From JBFMDU01 sp034431935 (GTDB taxonomy: Bacteria; Chloroflexota; Dehalococcoidia; GIF9; JBFMDU01): a stretch of 24,818 nucleotides of DNA. Within the stretch, counting starts at the first letter, position 1. Each line of letters starts with the position of its first letter. Of the stretch, positions 6,448 to 14,617 are shown one piece after another. The stretch spans positions 1-24,818 of the forward strand of contig DAOUCU010000030.1 of the NCBI GenBank assembly GCA_034431935.1, read 5' to 3'. A program made the translations under genes and the position numbers. Under the pieces are notes generated by a model, which ran no database searches, was not told where the DNA came from, and saw only the letters and a list, made by a program, of their open reading frames with translations.

Positions 6448-8688
6448 CTAGTAGATAATTCCGCGCTTGACACAGTCAGCCAGTTCCTCCCGGCTCATTC
6501 CGAGCAAACCGCAGAATACATACTCGTTATGCTCCCCTAGCTCCGGCGCCCCATGCGGGAACAGAGCCCGCCCGCTTGATAATCTGACCGGCGTCCCATC
6601 CATAACCAGGTCCCCCCCTCCAGAATCAGCCACATTAACAAAGAATCCCCGCGCCCTCAACTGCTCATCACCGGCCAGGTCGCGAGCGTCCTGTACTGCT
6701 CCGGCACATACACCGGCATCCTGAAGCCGGGTCATAACTTCCTCAGCAGTCAGCCCCCCTGCCCACTCGCCTATTATTCCGTCCAGCCCGGCGCGGTTCC
6801 GAACACGCGATTTCGCCTTCGCGAATCCCGGATGGTCCGACAGGTGAGACATCCCCATCACCCGACACAACCGGCACCACTCATCGTCGTCAAACACGGC
6901 GATAGCGCACCAGCGGCCTTCACCGCGGCACCGATAGACCCCGCACGGTGCCGCAACCGGATTTTCATCGCCCGCCGCCGTCAGGGCACACATCGCCTCG
7001 AACTGCGAAAGGTCAATGAAAGCACCCCGACCCGTCCGGCGCCGGTTCTCCAGAGCCGCCATAACCGCCATGCTGGCGTACAGACCGGCAACATGGTCGG
7101 CAAAGGCAAATCCCGGCCCCAGCGGCCTGCCACGCGCGTAACGCGTGCCGTAGGTCAGACCGGACAGCGCATGAATGGTCGGACCATAGGCAACATAGTT
7201 ACGCCATGGCCCGGTCCGCCCGAAGGCCGACATACTTACCGTTATGAGGTCAGGCTTCTCCTGCCGCATGGTATCCCAACCAAGTCCCCAGTTGTCCATA
7301 ACCCGCGGACTGAAGCTCTCAATTACCACATCGCTCAATCTCATCAGGCGGCGGGCGAGCGTAATTCCCTCGGGCTGACTCATATTCAGCGTGATCCCTT
7401 TCTTGCCCCGGTTCCAGTATTTGAAATAGGCCGTACGGTTCGCCGCTTCCGTCCCGGGAACACGGCGGGACTGCACCTTGATAACTTCGGCGCCGAAATC
7501 AGCCATAAGCCGCGTTGCATATGGTCCGGCCATAACCCATGTAAAATCCAGAATCCTTATTCCATTCAACGGCAGGCGGGTGACACCAGCGCAATGAAGA
7601 TGGCTCCCTCCGCCCTTAATGCTTGATGGGACGCCGCTTATCAGAAATGGCAGTGCTCCTGGAAACGTCACTACCTGGCCACCACCATCCCTACCACTCC
7701 CGAAGAAGCCACGCAAGCGCAACTGCCGGTTCTTCACCAGTTCATCGGGCCTCAGCACCGGCGCCCACGGAAGGCGCAACAATTGTGCCTTTCGGAAAAG
7801 CCCGAACGCCGTGCGGCCACGCGCCCGGCGACCGATTACAGACATGGCACGGTCCGGATTATTGATTTGATACTTCTGACCAATAGCCATCCCATCCGCC
7901 GCCAGCCATTCGGCCAGAACCTGCCGTTCACCCGGTATAGACACCAGAAGATGCCGGTCCCGACACCGCAAAATGTCGAAGGCACCGTTCCAGCTCCGGC
8001 TGCCCTGCCGCTGTGCTACAACCAGGTCGCCGAAGTACCGCGGCAGGACATGGTCAAGCGCCGCCGCGACGCACTCCTGAAGGGACACATCCACGTGCTG
8101 ACCGCGGCCCGTCCGGCTGCGCTGATGAAGCGCCAGAAGCAGACCATTGACGCCGAACAGGACACCCAGATGCTCCGCCTGGTCGCCGTAGAGCTTGAGA
8201 GGAGGCCTGCCGGACTCCCCGGTGACGTGCATCTGCCCGCCCAATGCCGCAATCGTCAGATTGCAGGAAACCCAATCACGCCGCGGGCCGCTCTGCCCGA
8301 ATCCGGTGATGGAGACCATAATCAGACGGGGATTGGCGGCGCTCAGGGCCGCAAAGCCCAGCCCGATGGATTCCAGATACCCGGGCCGGAAGGTTTCAAC
8401 CAGACAATCGGCTGAAGCTGCCAGACGTTCAACTGCTCGGCGCCCCCCAGCGCTCTCAAGGTCAACAACCTCCACCAGCCCTCCAGTGGACGCGAACGCC
8501 AAACGCAGATGATTACTGGCACCACCACCCCAGATATGACCGAAGCCGGCACACCCGGAAGACGCCTCGAGCCTGGTAACCCGGGCTCCAAGCTCGGCCA
8601 GGATGCGTCCGCATAAAAGGCCTCGGCCGGCCGTCAGGTCGATGACATGCAGGCCCGACAGTAGAGATGACCGGGCACTCCTCACCAT
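6448..8688 (-). CDS. Tandem two-domain CaiB/BaiF (family III) CoA-transferase
   Basis: A 746-aa protein made of two consecutive family III CoA-transferase domains, whereas the common enzyme is about 400 aa and works as an interlocked dimer. Domain 1 (about residues 9-360) begins LSGLHVIDLTAGRG and keeps the catalytic aspartate at D169 (LYGDQ). Domain 2 (about 373-746) begins LNGIRILDFTWVMAGPYATRLM, with D531 (FADH) in the matching place. Both keep a (R)TGRG motif after it. Such proteins move CoA between dicarboxylic or hydroxy acids and their thioesters. Start is the ATG at 8688, with GGTGA about 7 nt upstream; 17 further codons are open upstream but do not fit the family. It is followed at 18 bp by the amidohydrolase and preceded at 129 bp by desulforedoxin-like genes. 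Confidence 0.9.
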   Translation of the reverse strand: MVRSARSSLLSGLHVIDLTAGRGLLCGRILAELGARVTRLEASSGCAGFGHIWGGGASNHLRLAFASTGGLVEVVDLESAGGRRAVERLAASADCLVETFRPGYLESIGLGFAALSAANPRLIMVSITGFGQSGPRRDWVSCNLTIAALGGQMHVTGESGRPPLKLYGDQAEHLGVLFGVNGLLLALHQRSRTGRGQHVDVSLQECVAAALDHVLPRYFGDLVVAQRQGSRSWNGAFDILRCRDRHLLVSIPGERQVLAEWLAADGMAIGQKYQINNPDRAMSVIGRRARGRTAFGLFRKAQLLRLPWAPVLRPDELVKNRQLRLRGFFGSGRDGGGQVVTFPGALPFLISGVPSSIKGGGSHLHCAGVTRLPLNGIRILDFTWVMAGPYATRLMADFGAEVIKVQSRRVPGTEAANRTAYFKYWNRGKKGITLNMSQPEGITLARRLMRLSDVVIESFSPRVMDNWGLGWDTMRQEKPDLITVSMSAFGRTGPWRNYVAYGPTIHALSGLTYGTRYARGRPLGPGFAFADHVAGLYASMAVMAALENRRRTGRGAFIDLSQFEAMCALTAAGDENPVAAPCGVYRCRGEGRWCAIAVFDDDEWCRLCRVMGMSHLSDHPGFAKAKSRVRNRAGLDGIIGEWAGGLTAEEVMTRLQDAGVCAGAVQDARDLAGDEQLRARGFFVNVADSGGGDLVMDGTPVRLSSGRALFPHGAPELGEHNEYVFCGLLGMSREELADCVKRGIIY

Positions 8689-8817
8689 GTGACTGTCACC
8701 TGACCGCCGGCACGAAGCAAGACCCAAACACAGCCACAAGGACGGCTGTCACGCAAAAAGTAGAAAGCCGCAGAATAGGCACGCGGCCAGCAAGGGAAAA
8801 AGGGATACGTCCGGGAC

Positions 8818-8961
8818 TCAGTCGGATGACGGCAGGGGGCGCGGCGTCTGTACTTCCATATCTTTGCCGCAACATTGTACCGTGCCATCACCGGCTTTAG
8901 TGCAGAGCACCTCTGTCCCGCAGACCGTACAGCGATATCTCTTACCTAACTGATTAGCCAT
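8818..8961 (-). CDS. Desulforedoxin-like Fe(Cys)4 miniprotein, second copy
   Basis: A 47-aa protein (MANQLGKRYRCTVCGTEVLC...). It has Cys11-x2-Cys14 and Cys30-Cys31 within T.QCCGKDM, the same cysteine spacing as desulforedoxin of Desulfovibrio gigas (two cysteines 3 apart, then an adjacent pair 16 later). That protein is a small homodimeric rubredoxin-like electron carrier with one Fe(SCys)4 site per chain, related to the N-domain of desulfoferrodoxin. The start ATG has GAGG just upstream. It lies 22 bp after the first copy and shares MAN..GKRY.C..CG with it, so they are tandem duplicates that have diverged. A zinc ribbon of unknown role is the alternative. The C-terminal tail (TPRPLPSSD) is extra. 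Confidence 0.8.
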   Translation of the reverse strand: MANQLGKRYRCTVCGTEVLCTKAGDGTVQCCGKDMEVQTPRPLPSSD

Positions 8962-8983
8962 TGGCCTCAAATCCTCTGGGGGC

Positions 8984-9106
8984 TTACTTGCCCTTCTCTT
9001 TCATCGTCTCGCCGCAGCATTTAAGGGTACCCTCCCCGCGGCGCGTCACGATGAATTCGGCACCGCACTTGGAACAGACATATCTCTTGCCAGCTTCATT
9101 CGCCAT
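8984..9106 (-). CDS. Desulforedoxin-like Fe(Cys)4 miniprotein, first copy
   Basis: A 40-aa protein beginning MANEAGKRYVCSKCGAEF and ending GTLKCCGETMKEKGK. Cys11, 14, 30 and 31 match desulforedoxin in spacing, and even the opening MANE matches the family archetype. The predicted role is electron transfer, possibly to superoxide or peroxide reduction; no partner enzyme is adjacent. The ribosome site AGGAGA is 5 nt upstream of the ATG, and a promoter with perfect TTGACA lies at 9136-9163, so it is a genuine expressed gene despite its size. The second copy follows 22 bp downstream. Confidence 0.82.
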   Translation of the reverse strand: MANEAGKRYVCSKCGAEFIVTRRGEGTLKCCGETMKEKGK

Positions 9107-9135
9107 ATTGTTCTCCTGACCCGCGAATCACATAA

Positions 9136-9163
9136 ATTATCCACAACAACCGCTTTTTGTCAA
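9136..9163 (-). promoter_or_regulatory. Promoter for the desulforedoxin-like genes
   Basis: Read leftward: TTGACA (9163-9158), 16-bp spacer, GATAAT (9141-9136). It lies about 30 bp upstream of the first desulforedoxin-like start codon and back-to-back with the promoter of the GlmU-like gene. Confidence 0.6.
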
Positions 9164-9180
9164 ATCGCCAGCAGCGTCTA

Positions 9181-9207
9181 TTGAGATTGTCAGGACAATG
9201 ATACAAT
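9181..9207 (+). promoter_or_regulatory. Leaderless-type promoter with internal operator-like dyad for the GlmU-like operon
   Basis: TACAAT (9202-9207) ends 7 nt before the ATG at 9215, so transcription should start at or next to the start codon. No Shine-Dalgarno sequence lies in that gap. A weak -35 (TTGAGA, 9181-9186) stands 15 bp upstream. The perfect dyad ATTGTC-AG-GACAAT (9186-9199) fills the space between the two hexamers, where a repressor would block polymerase. Confidence 0.55.
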
Positions 9208-9214
9208 AACGTTT

Positions 9215-10453
9215 ATGAAAGCAGTCATACTCGCTGCGGGTGAGGGCAGACGGATGCAGCCGCTCACCACCACCTGTCCCAAGGTCATGCTTCCGGTAGC
9301 CAACCGGCCGATTGTCGAACACCTTATAACCGAGCTCAAGAGGGCAGGTATAACCGAACTCATTCTGGTCGTCGGCTATCACGCCGACTCGGTCCGCAAC
9401 TATTTCGGCGACGGTCGGCGCCAGGGGATGACCATCGAGTACGTCACCCAGCAGGAGCAGTGCGGCACCGGTCATGCCGTCAAACTGGCCCGGGAGAAAG
9501 TCGACAGCCGCTTCCTCCTGGTCAACGGCGACGTTATCCTTAACGCCGCCGACTTGCAGCGGCTGGCTGAGAGAAAAACCCCTGCCCTATCCCTGTTCGA
9601 GGTCGTGGATACGGAGGGTCTCGGTGTGGTCGAGACCGATGGCACCAGAGTGGTACGCATCCACGAGAAGACCCCGTCTCCACCAACGCACCTCGCCAAT
9701 GCCGGGGCTTATCTACTGACCCCTGATATCTTCAGCATCCTCGACGGGATGCCGCGGTCGCCCAGGGGCGAATACGAACTTCCCGATGCCATCCAGACGC
9801 TGATTGACCGCGGGACACGAGTGGGATATGTCCGCATCAACTGGTGGCTGAACCTCACCCACCCCTGGGACCTGCTCACGGCCAACGAGGAACTCCTGAG
9901 CAGGGCCAGGACAGACCGGAAAGGCGTTATCGAGGCTGGCGCTGTATTGAGAGGCAAGGTCTCCATCGGCAGAGGGACCATCATACGCTCCGGTTCCTAC
10001 ATCATCGGGCCTGTCACCATCGGCGAGAACTGCGATATCGGCCCCAACTGTTTCATCCGGCCAGCGACTGCCATCGGCGACCGGTGCCGCATCGGTGCCT
10101 CGGTCGAGGTCAAGAACTCTATAATTATGAACGACACGAAAATACCCCATCTCAGCTATGTGGGCGACAGCGTTATCGGCCCGGACTGCAATCTCGGCGC
10201 AGGTACTAAAATCGCTAATCTGCGACTGGATGAGGCCGGCGTGTCTGCCGGCGGCGCCAGCACCGGCCGCCGTAAGTTCGGTGCCATCATCGGTGGTGGA
10301 GTGCACACCGGCATCAATGTAAGCATCAGCCCCGGCACAATCATCGGGAGCAACAGCCATATCTGGCCCGATGCCCTTATCGGCGGCGAGGTCCCGCCCG
10401 GCTCCACGGTGCTCGAAAGGAGGGAACGATGGGTGCGATCGAGCAGGCGATAA
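9215..10453 (+). CDS. GlmU-like bifunctional sugar-1-phosphate nucleotidylyltransferase/acetyltransferase
   Basis: 412 aa. The N-terminal half is a sugar-phosphate nucleotidyltransferase (MKAVILAAGEGRRM, CPKVMLPVANRPI, metal-binding LLVNGD). The C-terminal half is a left-handed beta-helix of hexapeptide repeats from about residue 240. The acetyltransferase signature HLSYVGDSVIG...NLGAGTKIAN, with H312 in the place of the catalytic histidine of GlmU, is intact. The protein could therefore acetylate glucosamine-1-phosphate and join it to a nucleotide, completing UDP-GlcNAc synthesis, as in the archaeal type of GlmU. The start is fixed by the nucleotidyltransferase N-terminus and appears leaderless. 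The stop overlaps the start of the next, paralogous gene by 25 nt. Confidence 0.85.
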   Translation: MKAVILAAGEGRRMQPLTTTCPKVMLPVANRPIVEHLITELKRAGITELILVVGYHADSVRNYFGDGRRQGMTIEYVTQQEQCGTGHAVKLAREKVDSRFLLVNGDVILNAADLQRLAERKTPALSLFEVVDTEGLGVVETDGTRVVRIHEKTPSPPTHLANAGAYLLTPDIFSILDGMPRSPRGEYELPDAIQTLIDRGTRVGYVRINWWLNLTHPWDLLTANEELLSRARTDRKGVIEAGAVLRGKVSIGRGTIIRSGSYIIGPVTIGENCDIGPNCFIRPATAIGDRCRIGASVEVKNSIIMNDTKIPHLSYVGDSVIGPDCNLGAGTKIANLRLDEAGVSAGGASTGRRKFGAIIGGGVHTGINVSISPGTIIGSNSHIWPDALIGGEVPPGSTVLERRERWVRSSRR

Positions 10454-11613
10454 TTCTGGCGGCTGGCGAAGGCCAGCGTCTCCGGCCGTTTACGGCTCTA
10501 AAGCCAAAGGTAATGCTTCCCATCGCCAACCGGCCGATACTGAGCTACGTTGTAGAGGCCGTGGCCAGGAACGGCATAAAGAACATCGTAATGGTCGTCG
10601 GCTACAAAAAAGAGCAGGTGCAGGACTACTTCGGGGCCGGGGAACAGTTCGGCGTCGATATCACCTACCTGGTGCAGAAACAGCAGATTGGCACCGGCCA
10701 TGCTCTCAAGACCGCAGAAAAAGCCGCCGCCAGAACCTTCATCGTCCTTCCGGGCGACAACGTCATCGAACCGGAGACCATCGCCGCTATGACGCGCGCC
10801 GAGTCGCCGACCATTCTCGTACGCAAATCAGAGAACGCCTCCAAGTACGGCGTGGTCGTGGTCGAGGGAGGCCAGACAAAGCAGATAATCGAGAAACCCC
10901 CGCAACCGGAAACTAATCTGGTCAACACCGGTATCTACGTACTCGACCGTGACATCTTCGCCTTTCTGGAGAATGAACGCGACCTGACTGCCGCGCTTCA
11001 GAACATGATTGCCAGCGGCCGGACGTTGATTGCTCGGGAAACCACGGCGCCGTGGCTCGACGTTATCTACCCGTGGGACATCCTGAGTCTCAACAACGCC
11101 GCCCTCGGCAACCTCACCACCGCCACCGCCGGCATGGTCGAAAGCGGCTGTACTATCAAAGGGCCGGTCCGTATCGGCCAGGGGACCATCATCAGGTCGA
11201 ACTGCTATCTCGTCGGACCCATTATTATCGGGCAAGGATGTGAGATTGGGCCCAATACGGTAATCTCGCCGTCAACCAGCATCGGAGATAACGTGACCAT
11301 TTCGCCTTTCAGCTACATCAGAAACTGTGTCATCGGCAGTCACGCCCAGATTGGCCCTTCGGCGTCCATCCAACATTCGGTCATCGGCTCACACTGTACC
11401 ATCGGCGGCCATTTCACCGCCCGGAGCGGCACCACCACTGTCCGTGTAGACAATGAGTACCACAGCGTCAGCATCGGGGCCATGGTCGGTGACCACTGCG
11501 AAATCGAAGACAGCGTCATTGTCCAGCCCGGCGTGCTCCTCGGCAACTACACCCGGGTAAGACCGCTCAAAGTCGTGGGCGAAAGCACCGCGGACCGGAG
11601 CCTGATTGTCTAG
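10429..11613 (+). CDS. Paralogous sugar-1-phosphate nucleotidylyltransferase with beta-helix domain, acetyltransferase site degenerate
   Basis: 394 aa, clearly related to the preceding protein over its whole length: IILAAGEGQRLRPF, KPKVMLPIANRPI, metal-binding VLPGDN, then hexapeptide repeats from about residue 235. In the helix the matching segment is SPFSYIRNCVIG, so the catalytic histidine and the GD pair are gone, and GAGT is replaced by ARSGTT. It probably keeps nucleotidyl transfer (for example to glucose-1-phosphate, or to make dTDP/UDP sugars) but not N-acetylation. It could also be a regulatory or partner subunit of the first enzyme. A GGAGGG ribosome site lies 4 nt before the ATG, inside the previous gene. 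glmS starts 2 nt after its stop. Confidence 0.82.
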   Translation: MGAIEQAIILAAGEGQRLRPFTALKPKVMLPIANRPILSYVVEAVARNGIKNIVMVVGYKKEQVQDYFGAGEQFGVDITYLVQKQQIGTGHALKTAEKAAARTFIVLPGDNVIEPETIAAMTRAESPTILVRKSENASKYGVVVVEGGQTKQIIEKPPQPETNLVNTGIYVLDRDIFAFLENERDLTAALQNMIASGRTLIARETTAPWLDVIYPWDILSLNNAALGNLTTATAGMVESGCTIKGPVRIGQGTIIRSNCYLVGPIIIGQGCEIGPNTVISPSTSIGDNVTISPFSYIRNCVIGSHAQIGPSASIQHSVIGSHCTIGGHFTARSGTTTVRVDNEYHSVSIGAMVGDHCEIEDSVIVQPGVLLGNYTRVRPLKVVGESTADRSLIV

Positions 11614-11615
11614 CC

Positions 11616-13403
11616 ATGTGCGGCATCATCGGCTACGTGGGTAACAGAGAAGCCCAACAGGTCCTGCTCAAAGGCCTGAAGAGGCTCCAGTACCGCGGAT
11701 ACGACTCCTGCGGCATCGCCGTCCGCGGCGATGGCATCGCCGTACACAAGGACGTGGGCACCGTCGAGGAGCTGGAGAAGACCTCGCCGAAGCTCAAAGG
11801 CAAGACCGGCATTGGCCACACGCGTTGGGCGACCCACGGAGGCGTGTCCCGGTTGAATGCCCATCCTCACCTCGACTGCGCCGGTACGGTCGCCGTCGTC
11901 CACAACGGCGTCATCACCAACTATGCCAGCATCAAGGAACAGCTCATCAAAGAAGGCCACGCCTTTCGCTCGGATACCGATTCTGAGGTGATCTCCCATC
12001 TGATTGAAAAACACTATCGCGGCAATCTCCAGGAGGCGGTCTCGCAGGCGGTAAAAGACCTTTCCGGGAGCTTCGCTATCGTAGCCATGCACCGCGACCA
12101 TCCGGAGCTCGTCGGCGCCAGGCGGGAATGCCCGCTCATCATCGGCAAGAGCGAGAGGAAGGGCAACTTTATCGCCTCGGACATACTTGCATTTCTTGAA
12201 CATACCGACCGCGCCGTCTACCTTGAGGACGGAGATATTGCAGTTGCCACTGACACCGGCGTAGCCATCACAAACAGCCATGGACCGGTAGAGCGGCCCG
12301 AAGTGCGCATCGAGTGGGGCGCCGAAGAGTCACGCAAGGCCGGTTACGAACATTTTATGCTCAAGGAGATTCACGAGCAACCGAAGGTCATTGACCGCAC
12401 TCTCAGCGGCCGCATCAAGGCCGTCGAGCCAGGTGTGGAACTCGGGATAAAACGCTATGACAATCTGAACAGCATCACACTCATCGCCTGCGGTACTTCC
12501 TACCATGCGGCGCTGGTCGGGGAGCAGGCAATCAGCCAATTGACCGGCATACCAGCCAGGGCCATTATTGCCTCAGAATTCAGGGTTGGCGACGCCCTCC
12601 GGCCGGACAGCCTGCTCATCGGTATCAGCCAGTCCGGAGAAACCGCCGATACCCTGCGCGCTCTCAAGACTGCCCGCGAGTCCGGAGCACGGATACTGGC
12701 GGTCACCAATGTTCCCGGAAGCAGCATCACCAGACATGCCGACCAGACTTTGTATACCTGCGCCGGCCCGGAAGTGGCGGTGGCTGCCACCAAGACATTC
12801 ACCTCCCAGCTAATCGCTCTCTACCTGTTCGCCATCGCCTATTCCAGGACCTCCGACGATGCCGCCATACGTCTGAAAGAGGGGTTACGCGCTCTGTCCG
12901 GCAAAGTTGAAAGCATCCTCGACAGCGAGCCGCAGATAGTGGAAGAGGCCAGGCACCTGAGCCATTTCCATAATGCCTTTCTTATAGCGCGCGGCATCAA
13001 TTACCCGGCTGCCCTCGAAGGGGCATTGAAACTCAAGGAGGTCGCTTACGTCCATGCCGAGGCGTTCCCGGCCGGCGAGTTGAAGCACGGTCCCTTCGCC
13101 CTGCTCGGAGCTGTAACCCCGGTTATCGCTATCGTACCTCGCGACGACACGCGGGAACCGATGCTGACCAGCATCAAGGAAGTCAAGTCGAGAGGGGCCA
13201 TGGTACTCGCACTGGCTCCGGAGGATGACGAGGCTATTGAACAGCTTGCCGACTCGGTAATCCGGGTGCCGGTTGCTGAACCTATGCTGTCGCCACTGCT
13301 AAACGCGGCCGCCCTGCAGTTGCTTTCATACTACGTAGCCAGAGAGCGCGGCTGTCCCATCGACATGCCCGTCAACCTAGCCAAAAGCGTCACCGTACCG
13401 TAG
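11616..13403 (+). CDS. glmS: Glutamine-fructose-6-phosphate aminotransferase (isomerizing)
   Basis: A 595-aa enzyme that makes glucosamine-6-phosphate from fructose-6-phosphate and glutamine, the first committed step to UDP-GlcNAc and peptidoglycan or glycan precursors. The N-terminal class II amidotransferase begins MCGIIGYVG with Cys2 as nucleophile, followed by HTRWATHG and HNGVITNY. Two SIS domains follow (ACGTSYHAALVGE, ISQSGETADT, then the second near residue 450), ending with the ALEGALKLKEVAYVHAEAF and NLAKSVTV segments typical of the active site. The ATG is 2 nt after the previous stop and lacks a good ribosome site, so translation is probably coupled. A glmM gene is not in the window. 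No glmS-type riboswitch is possible in such a short gap. Confidence 0.97.
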   Translation: MCGIIGYVGNREAQQVLLKGLKRLQYRGYDSCGIAVRGDGIAVHKDVGTVEELEKTSPKLKGKTGIGHTRWATHGGVSRLNAHPHLDCAGTVAVVHNGVITNYASIKEQLIKEGHAFRSDTDSEVISHLIEKHYRGNLQEAVSQAVKDLSGSFAIVAMHRDHPELVGARRECPLIIGKSERKGNFIASDILAFLEHTDRAVYLEDGDIAVATDTGVAITNSHGPVERPEVRIEWGAEESRKAGYEHFMLKEIHEQPKVIDRTLSGRIKAVEPGVELGIKRYDNLNSITLIACGTSYHAALVGEQAISQLTGIPARAIIASEFRVGDALRPDSLLIGISQSGETADTLRALKTARESGARILAVTNVPGSSITRHADQTLYTCAGPEVAVAATKTFTSQLIALYLFAIAYSRTSDDAAIRLKEGLRALSGKVESILDSEPQIVEEARHLSHFHNAFLIARGINYPAALEGALKLKEVAYVHAEAFPAGELKHGPFALLGAVTPVIAIVPRDDTREPMLTSIKEVKSRGAMVLALAPEDDEAIEQLADSVIRVPVAEPMLSPLLNAAALQLLSYYVARERGCPIDMPVNLAKSVTVP

Positions 13404-13407
13404 CCGA

Positions 13408-14307
13408 TTATGCGGCATCCACGTTGGCGCCGGCCGCCCTCACCAGTAATAGCGGTTTGGTACCCTGCTGTAGAACCCTTGCGGCAACACTGCCAAATAC
13501 CCACCGGCTGACACCGGAACGGCCGTGCGTTGACATGGCTACCAGGTCGACCGCCAATTCCTCTTCCGCCCTGATAATACCCTCGGCCGCGGCGCCGGTC
13601 CTGGTTTGAGTCCTCACCTTTGTACCTCTGGCCGCCAGTTTTTCCGCAACTTTGTCCAGATAAGCCTTAACGCTCTTCTTAATAGGCTCCATCTCCTGCT
13701 CGGTATACGGCACCTGGCTCACTATCTCTCCACTGGAATAGACGTGGTAGGCGATTGCCACCATCTGGAAAAGAATAATTTCCAGGTCCAGCTTTGAAGC
13801 AAGCTCGGTAACAAACGGTAAAGCCGCCTCGCCAACCTCAGAGCCGTCGAGCGGCACCAGCACCTTGCTCAAAAGCCGGCTCTTTTCCGGTGGCTTTGCC
13901 GCCTTGGTACGTGTCATAAGAACAGGCGTTTTGGTACCGCGAACAACCTTACTGGCGACACTACCCACCGCCCATCGCGTGATACCCGAGCGCCCGTGAG
14001 TCCCCATGACTACCAGCCCAATGTCGTTCCGGTCAATGTACTTGATAATCTCTTCGGCTGCCGACCCGATGATTATGACCGGCTCCACCTGGGCATCGGC
14101 ACGGTATTTCCTTACCATGTTAGCCACACGCTGGGCAATCTGGTTGATATAGAGCTCCTGCATGTGATAAAGACCGCTTTCTGTTGACTCGGAGACCTGA
14201 AGAACAACGACTTTGGAACCTAGCTGTCCCGCCAGCTCTTCTGCCAGCGGCAAAGCCTGCTCCGAAAGCTCCGACCCATCCAGAGGAACAAGGATTTTCT
14301 CAAACAT
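13408..14307 (-). CDS. Universal stress protein, tandem UspA domains
   Basis: 299 aa with two UspA domains, each starting KILVPLDGSE / KVLVPLDGSE (residues 4 and about 147). The nucleotide-binding G-x2-G-x9-GS motif is complete in domain 1 (GTHGRSGITRWAVGS). In domain 2 the first glycine is serine (STHGRSGVSRWVFGS), so the two sites may bind ATP with different strength. Tandem Usp proteins act in the cytoplasm in stress survival; no client is identifiable. A strong AGGAGGTGG ribosome site and a near-consensus promoter (14344-14372) suggest high expression. It converges with glmS, with only 4 nt between the stop codons and no terminator. Confidence 0.93.
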   Translation of the reverse strand: MFEKILVPLDGSELSEQALPLAEELAGQLGSKVVVLQVSESTESGLYHMQELYINQIAQRVANMVRKYRADAQVEPVIIIGSAAEEIIKYIDRNDIGLVVMGTHGRSGITRWAVGSVASKVVRGTKTPVLMTRTKAAKPPEKSRLLSKVLVPLDGSEVGEAALPFVTELASKLDLEIILFQMVAIAYHVYSSGEIVSQVPYTEQEMEPIKKSVKAYLDKVAEKLAARGTKVRTQTRTGAAAEGIIRAEEELAVDLVAMSTHGRSGVSRWVFGSVAARVLQQGTKPLLLVRAAGANVDAA

Positions 14308-14343
14308 ATACCACCTCCTGCGTCAGTCTTTGGCTTCGAGGCA

Positions 14344-14372
14344 ATCATATTATCGCTACAAGACTGTGTCAA
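14344..14372 (-). promoter_or_regulatory. Promoter of the UspA gene
   Basis: Read leftward: TTGACA (14372-14367), 17-bp spacer, TATGAT (14349-14344). This is nearly the sigma70 consensus and lies 37 bp upstream of the UspA start codon. Confidence 0.75.
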
Positions 14373-14402
14373 ACCAGAGTCCCGCTCTAGCTGCTGCCAT
14401 TA

Positions 14403-14413
14403 TGACTGAGTCA
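14403..14413. repeat. 11-bp inverted repeat upstream of the UspA promoter
   Basis: TGACT-G-AGTCA, a perfect dyad 31 bp upstream of the UspA -35 hexamer, in the usual place for an activator site. No regulator is assigned. Confidence 0.35.
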
Positions 14414-14444
14414 AAGGCGAACGCGGCAATCTTCTATGGTGTAT

Positions 14445-14458
14445 AGGTATTAATACCT
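14445..14458. repeat. 14-bp perfect palindrome in the UspA/small-protein spacer
   Basis: AGGTATTAATACCT is a perfect palindrome. It lies between two divergent genes and may be an operator serving either. Confidence 0.4.
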
Positions 14459-14617
14459 GCTCAACAAGGGCATACTGAGCAAGTCATTGTCCTCGCAACC
14501 CGCCATTACTGCTGTCCTAAAACACGCCTCAAGACGGATGGATGGCTTTCCTAAGGCTGTTAAGATATGGCTGGAAGTTGAGAGTGGGGTGGGAAACAGG
14601 GAAACAGGAGGGCCGAA

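Larger units (their letters stand above)
14308..14617. other. 310-bp divergent intergenic region with promoter and dyads
   Basis: The spacer between the UspA gene (leftward) and the 61-aa membrane protein gene (rightward) carries the UspA promoter, an 11-bp dyad and a 14-bp palindrome, listed separately. From about 14460 to 14600 I see no gene, promoter or repeat that stands out. Confidence 0.6.

Noticed and set aside
8730..8749. ACAGCC/GGCTGT inverted repeat before the CaiB/BaiF gene as a terminator
   Set aside because: It is a 6-bp stem with an 8-nt loop and no T-tract; too weak to call.
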